Shown here one piece after another: positions 60,078-64,000 of a stretch of 64,000 bases of DNA (position 1 is its first letter; each line of letters opens with the position of its first letter). The notes beneath the pieces are model-generated. The model had not been told where the DNA came from, searched no databases, and saw only the letters and a list, made by a program, of their open reading frames with translations. Both the position numbers and the translations under genes were made by a program. This DNA comes from Beta vulgaris subsp. vulgaris (Eukaryota; Streptophyta; Magnoliopsida; Caryophyllales; Amaranthaceae), in assembly GCF_026745355.1 (NCBI RefSeq), contig NC_079205.1, forward strand, positions 58,157,058-58,221,057. The letters run 5' to 3'.

Positions 60078-60159
60078 ATACAATCACTGGAACCTTAGGA
60101 AAGTAGATGATTATGTATAAACTTCCTCTGTTTTTTCTTTGTTTTTTTTTTAATTAAAT

Positions 60160-60340
60160 CACTTGAGCGCAAGATGGTTAAACATTATGAAAGAGTATAA
60201 AACCATTCTTGGGGTCTCAACCATCATCTTAAGTTCTTGATTGAATTGATCCTTTAACATGGTATCAGAAAAAAAAAACATGGTATCAGAGACAGCGTGA
60301 TATAAAGATCACAGGTTCAAACTCATCCACCCTGCTGCAT
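60160..60340 (+). mobile_element. SINE- or retroelement-like block after UGT copy 2
   Basis: ACATGGTATCAG occurs twice (about 60258 and 60278), the second followed by a box-B-like CAGGTTCAAACTC (60312-60324). The words GTATAAAACCATTCTTGGGG here and GTATAAAACTATCATATAAC at about 60540 are related. TGGTATCAGA also resembles a tRNA-Met primer-binding site, so an LTR remnant is the alternative. Confidence 0.45.
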
Positions 60341-60762
60341 CCACGGGAATACTCATTTCATATCTTCTTCTCATTCTCATGCTGATCACCACCTTTCCTT
60401 TTCAATGTTGAAGCGAGGGAAGCCTTTTCTTTACAAGGTTTATATACTTGGCCAGGCAAACCCTTCGTCGAAGAAGTACATCTGGTAGACAAAAGGGCTT
60501 TCAATCCCAGTGGACTCTCGTATGACAGATCGTGATAAAGTATAAAACTATCATATAACTCCGACCATCGGTTTAAGTTTTTGGTTTATTTGCTCATTTT
60601 GATACGTTATATAATTTGATTTAAATTTTACTCAAATTTGTATACACTCGGCTACACAAGTTTTTTTTTCTTTTCATGTGTATCATACGATCATATTTTT
60701 CTAAATTGTTAAATGTAAAAATATTCAACTTCAAACATGAGTTAAGATTTTATTTTAATATA

Positions 60763-62170
60763 TCAAAGTGTACGGTGTCGTGGCACATACGGGTCGAACT
60801 CAGGAAGGTGCAAGATTAAACATTACTTGATTCTAGATTATAAAATAATTACACAATTCAGAAATGGAGAATAGTCTAAAAACTAAGGCTAAACTAATGA
60901 CAACATATGACAACTATGTGAATATGATAATTAAAACACTAAGATCAACCATCACCACTAATATGGATTGATCAAACCATAACTCGCTTCCCAATTATTC
61001 CATTATGACTTTGGTGAGTATGATATTCCCTTATGACTTAGCAATAAGCACAGTTGCGAACCGAAACTAAATCCTAAATCATTCATTAATACCTAAAGTT
61101 CACTTTCATGATAACAAAAAGGCCTAACCAACATGTATATCTCCCATTTTCATGGCTTACATACACAATTAGAAGCATTAAGAGCCGATGTCAATTAAAA
61201 CCCAATTTCAATCCTCACCTATTTTCGTGGAAGAATTTGAATTAATGACAAGATGATCCGAACTAAGACTAAACTTTCGTTGATGAATTCAGTTGGTAGA
61301 ATAACAATTTAGTAAGCAAGCATATATAATCCTAATCTCTACTCCAACTTTCATTGACAATACAAGCTAGGGCTAAAATAAGATGCAAAATTGACCACAA
61401 TAACAACCTTGTCAAACCCTAAGCCTATAATTCAATAAAATGGGAATTAGAGTAACAATTTACATGATCAATCAATAATAGGGCTCAACTTAACCTTGAT
61501 AGAAAAACTACTCACTAATCATGGCATTGAAAACAATAAGTATAATTAAAGACCTGATTGAAAAGATCAAAGGGAGAGGAAATAGTAAAACTCATTGATA
61601 GCGCTTGAATCGTAGAAGAATCCCAAACACTTGATCAAATTAATCTTCAAACTCAAGTGTTTGTATAGAAAACTGAAATTAGGGCTAAACTCTAATAATA
61701 ACATGCATAACTGAATAGGAAGAAACATCCCCTATTTATATTTTCCGGAAAAAAAAAACTAAAAACAAAAACTGCGAAAATAACATAACATAAGTTGCTG
61801 CCCGCGTTTCCGCGACTCGCGCTCCAGGCTGCGAGTCGCGGTAAGCTCTCGGCATTCTACCACAAGTTGCCGCCAATACCGTGACTCGTGGTGAGCCTAT
61901 GCCTCTTTCCTTCCTTGGACTCTTCAAATACCGCTTCCAACCCAATTTGCTCTTGTAGGAGGCCCAAATACCTCCCTCTTGGACTTGACATCATATCCAT
62001 GATGCTATTAGACTTCTAAATAAGCCACAATGTATACTTCTCCCATAGTTTGACATTTCTCCTCAAATCCTGTTATTTGGGCACAAATCTATTAAAAAAT
62101 TAGTCCAAATCATACCATAATCTCCCTCAAAGTGCACCAAAATAGGAGCAAAATGCGGATTTAACAACAT
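60763..62170 (-). other. Possible solo LTR or unclassified repeat between UGT copies
   Basis: A stretch of about 1.4 kb with no gene. On the minus strand it holds a strong TATA-like motif, TATAAATAGGGG (complement of about 61731-61742), as an LTR promoter would. Near its left end is GGTGTCGTGGCACATACGGG, a phrase type I associate with gypsy-like elements. Clear TG...CA ends and a 5-bp target duplication were not found. A GC-rich hairpin sits at 61810-61841. Confidence 0.35.
61810..61841. repeat. Perfect GC-rich inverted repeat
   Basis: CCGCGACTCGC (61810-61820) and GCGAGTCGCGG (61831-61841) are exact complements with a 10-base loop. A degenerate third copy, CCGTGACTCGTGG, follows at about 61879-61891. 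It stands out strongly from the AT-rich surroundings. Confidence 0.8.
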
Positions 62171-62353
62171 GCCAATCAGTCAAAAAGATTTGAAAGCATT
62201 ATTGTACTTCCATGAGGGGTACTCGTGGTCAAAAAAATAAAATTTAGTGCATGATAAACATATTGACATTAGGTTGGCATCACGCAGAAAATCTTGTGCT
62301 AACATATCATAACAAGATCTGTTCATTATTCAAATTTAGAAATTATTATCAAC

Positions 62354-62436
62354 TATGACTATATAACTTTACATCTCAGATTTTGAGTTAAAACTTTCAT
62401 AATCCCATATTCATTAGTTTCCAATACCCAAGTTCA
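62354..62436 (+). promoter_or_regulatory. Core promoter of UGT copy 3
   Basis: GACTATATAACT (about 62357-62368) is a TATA-like box. The 30 bases before the ATG match those of UGT copy 2, with C for T just before the start. Confidence 0.6.
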
Positions 62437-62969
62437 ATGGAGAAATTAGATCATAAACAGTCTTCTGTTACACCTCATGTGCTAATCTTTCCACTTCCAG
62501 CACTAGGCCATCTAACTCCAATGTTACAACTAGCTGAACTTCTATGCATCGCCAACTTTAAGGTGACCTTTCTAAACACAACCCAGAACCACCAACGCCT
62601 GACCCAACACACTGACATCGAAGCCCGTTTTGAGCAGTATCCAGGCTTCGAGTTCAAGACGATGCCTGATGGGCTATCTGCAGACAACCCCCGGACAGGT
62701 CAGGCCGATATCAAGGGGTTGATGATGGCAGCGATTGAGAGTTTATCAAGAAGTGCAGAACCCCTCTTAAGAGACATATTGCTTGGATCAAGTGAAACAG
62801 CTAAAATAACATGTTTGATATATAGTAGATGGGTGGATGAGTTTTGCTTGTGATGTAGCAAATGAAGCTGAGGTACCAGTAATAATGTTCAAGTGTTCTA
62901 GTGCATCTTGCAATTGGTCTTATTACTGTGTTCCAAAACTTATTGAAACAGGAGATTTACCCATCAAAG
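62437..62969 (+). pseudogene. UGT85-like glycosyltransferase copy 3, exon 1, frameshifted
   Basis: The frame from MEKLDHKQSSVTPHVLIFPL is close to copy 2 (ALGHLTPMLQLAELLCIANF, EARFEQYPGFEFKTMPDGL). At about 62818-62828 the sequence GATATATAGTAGATGG replaces the copy-2 form AATAGTTGATGG, a gain of 4 bases at the catalytic-Asp motif, and the frame ends at 62851-62853. Homology continues out of frame to the donor AAAG|GTACAT at 62969. Exon length is 533 against 529 in copy 2, which fits a single 4-base insertion. Exon 2, if present, lies beyond the window. Copy 3 cannot make a full enzyme unless this is a sequencing error. Confidence 0.85.
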
Positions 62970-64000
62970 GTACATATGCACTACTCTATACATACTAACA
63001 TACATCTGTATGCATGAATTTTTTGAGTCGTCAAGTTATTAGTTAATAGTAACTAGTAAGTAGTAAGGCTCTATTCTCACTAGGGATGGCAACTCAGTCA
63101 AGGATTCGACCCTAGTCTGCTCCGATCTGAAGGAAAAAATCCGAGTTGACTTCGAGTCGGAGGCGGGCCGGAGACTGATCTCATAAAATAATCCGAATTC
63201 GACTCCGGTTTTGAGTCAATCAACATTTTCTCTTATTTATGTTAATGTGTTATTTATGTATTAACTGACTTCGACTTTCAGCCAACTATATAGGAGTTTC
63301 CCATTGATAAAATGATTGTTAAAAATAATACGTCCTTCATCTTTTTTACTTGCAACACTTTACTAAAAGGGAAATAATTAATTACTTGCAACACTTTCTA
63401 CTTTTGCTTTTCTTTTCTCTCTATCTCTCTCCAATTACATGGGACCTTCTCTTTTTTCCTCCCCCTACCCAAATTTTGCATTGAAATTAATGGAAAAAAA
63501 GTATTGCAAGTAAAAAAAGGGAGGAAGTAATAATATTTAAATTATCTGTATAATATAAGATTTTCATATAATTATTAGAATAAATTGTAATGATTAAATT
63601 ATAGTATTTACAAGACTATTCTATTATAAAAGATGGGTAGAAAAATAAGTCGGATCGGGTTTGGAGTCGGATGTTCGGATTTTAAGTCGGGTCGATTCGA
63701 AGTCGGATTTTAAGTTGGGTCAGATTCGTATTTTCGGAGCTGGATGTCGGAAATGGACTCGGACTTGGATTTAAAATCTGACTTTTGTAGAATCGGAGTC
63801 GGGGACGGGTTATGCATAATCCGGCCGGTTCAAGTCCAACATTATCTGACAATTTATTATTAAGTTCACTTAATTAGGACGCCTTTAATCATTAACCTTT
63901 ATACGGATAATTTTTCTTTTTCAGATTACAATAGGTCAAACCGAAATCAGACAATCTATTATACAAGGAAACAATAAACATACAATTTCATAATTAATTA
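62970..64000. other. Intron or flank of UGT copy 3
   Basis: By analogy with copy 2 this should be the start of a long intron. It contains a block of repeated GTCGGA and GGGTCGG words (63110-63200 and 63640-63830), probably two ends of one transposon, around the MITE at 63331-63527. No exon 2 was found before the window ends. Confidence 0.4.
63331..63527. mobile_element. Stowaway-like MITE, 197 bp
   Basis: The left end CGTCCTTCATCTTTTTTACTTGCAACACT (first part) and the right end AGTATTGCAAGTAAAAAAAG then GGAGGAAG are complementary, with TA at 63329-63330 and 63528-63529. The word ACTTGCAACACTTT is present twice on the left arm. Confidence 0.8.

Noticed and set aside
60763..62170. Confident LTR retrotransposon
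   Set aside because: No gag or pol remnants, no second LTR and no target duplication were found. I kept it only as a possible solo LTR.

Overview
This window is nuclear DNA of a flowering plant, a eudicot by its gene content. It is AT-rich, its genes are split by plant-type GT/AG introns, and it carries plant-only families: Rf-like PPR, ZF-HD, class III peroxidase, an MS1-like PHD protein and a family-1 glycosyltransferase. Miniature transposons and SINEs are dense. The repeat style and protein matches would suit Caryophyllales (spinach, beet or goosefoot relatives), but that is an impression and not a demonstration.

Layout. 1-4300: the end of an Rf-like PPR gene and a broken second PPR copy, separated by a decayed LINE. 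5419-6048 (-): an intact single-exon ZF-HD homeobox gene. 6.9-8.4 kb: a SINE, a Helitron-type 3' end and two Stowaway MITEs. 9601-20591 (-): an SFT2-like vesicle-transport gene in six exons, with a CACTA transposon (13203-18375, TSD ACT) in its 8.6-kb first intron. 21424-24151 (-): a four-exon class III peroxidase. 24-30 kb: intergenic DNA with MITEs and a 1.2-kb Mutator-like element. 30397-37444 (-): an almost full-length L1-type LINE with a 17-bp target duplication; its reverse transcriptase is split by a second, inverted copy of the same Mutator-like element. 38240-43310 (-): a five-exon MS1/MMD1-like PHD-finger gene. 44-49 kb: MITEs and featureless DNA. 49666-54170 (+): a five-exon GDSL esterase/lipase. 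54923-63 kb (+): a glycosyltransferase (UGT85-like) cluster with three first exons but only one second exon inside the window.

How it fits together. The host genes look unrelated in function: an organelle RNA-binding protein, a transcription factor, Golgi trafficking, cell-wall peroxidase, a pollen-type chromatin reader, a secreted lipase and small-molecule glucosylation. This is ordinary plant gene order and not an operon or a pathway cluster; only the PPR and UGT groups are tandem families. I assembled exons by reading splice sites. In all five multi-exon genes the joined exons keep frame and give family-typical lengths (188, 340, 712, 371 and 492 aa).

The most unusual content is the transposon archaeology. 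Several insertions have exact, readable target duplications and clear nesting order (Mutator-like element inside LINE; small element inside hAT inside a UGT intron; CACTA inside an SFT2 intron). A pair of Mutator-like elements carries telomere-like TTAGGG runs and a GC-rich cargo. I found no evidence of an entirely new biological system; the Mutator-like family and the UGT multiple-first-exon arrangement are the best candidates for something undescribed.
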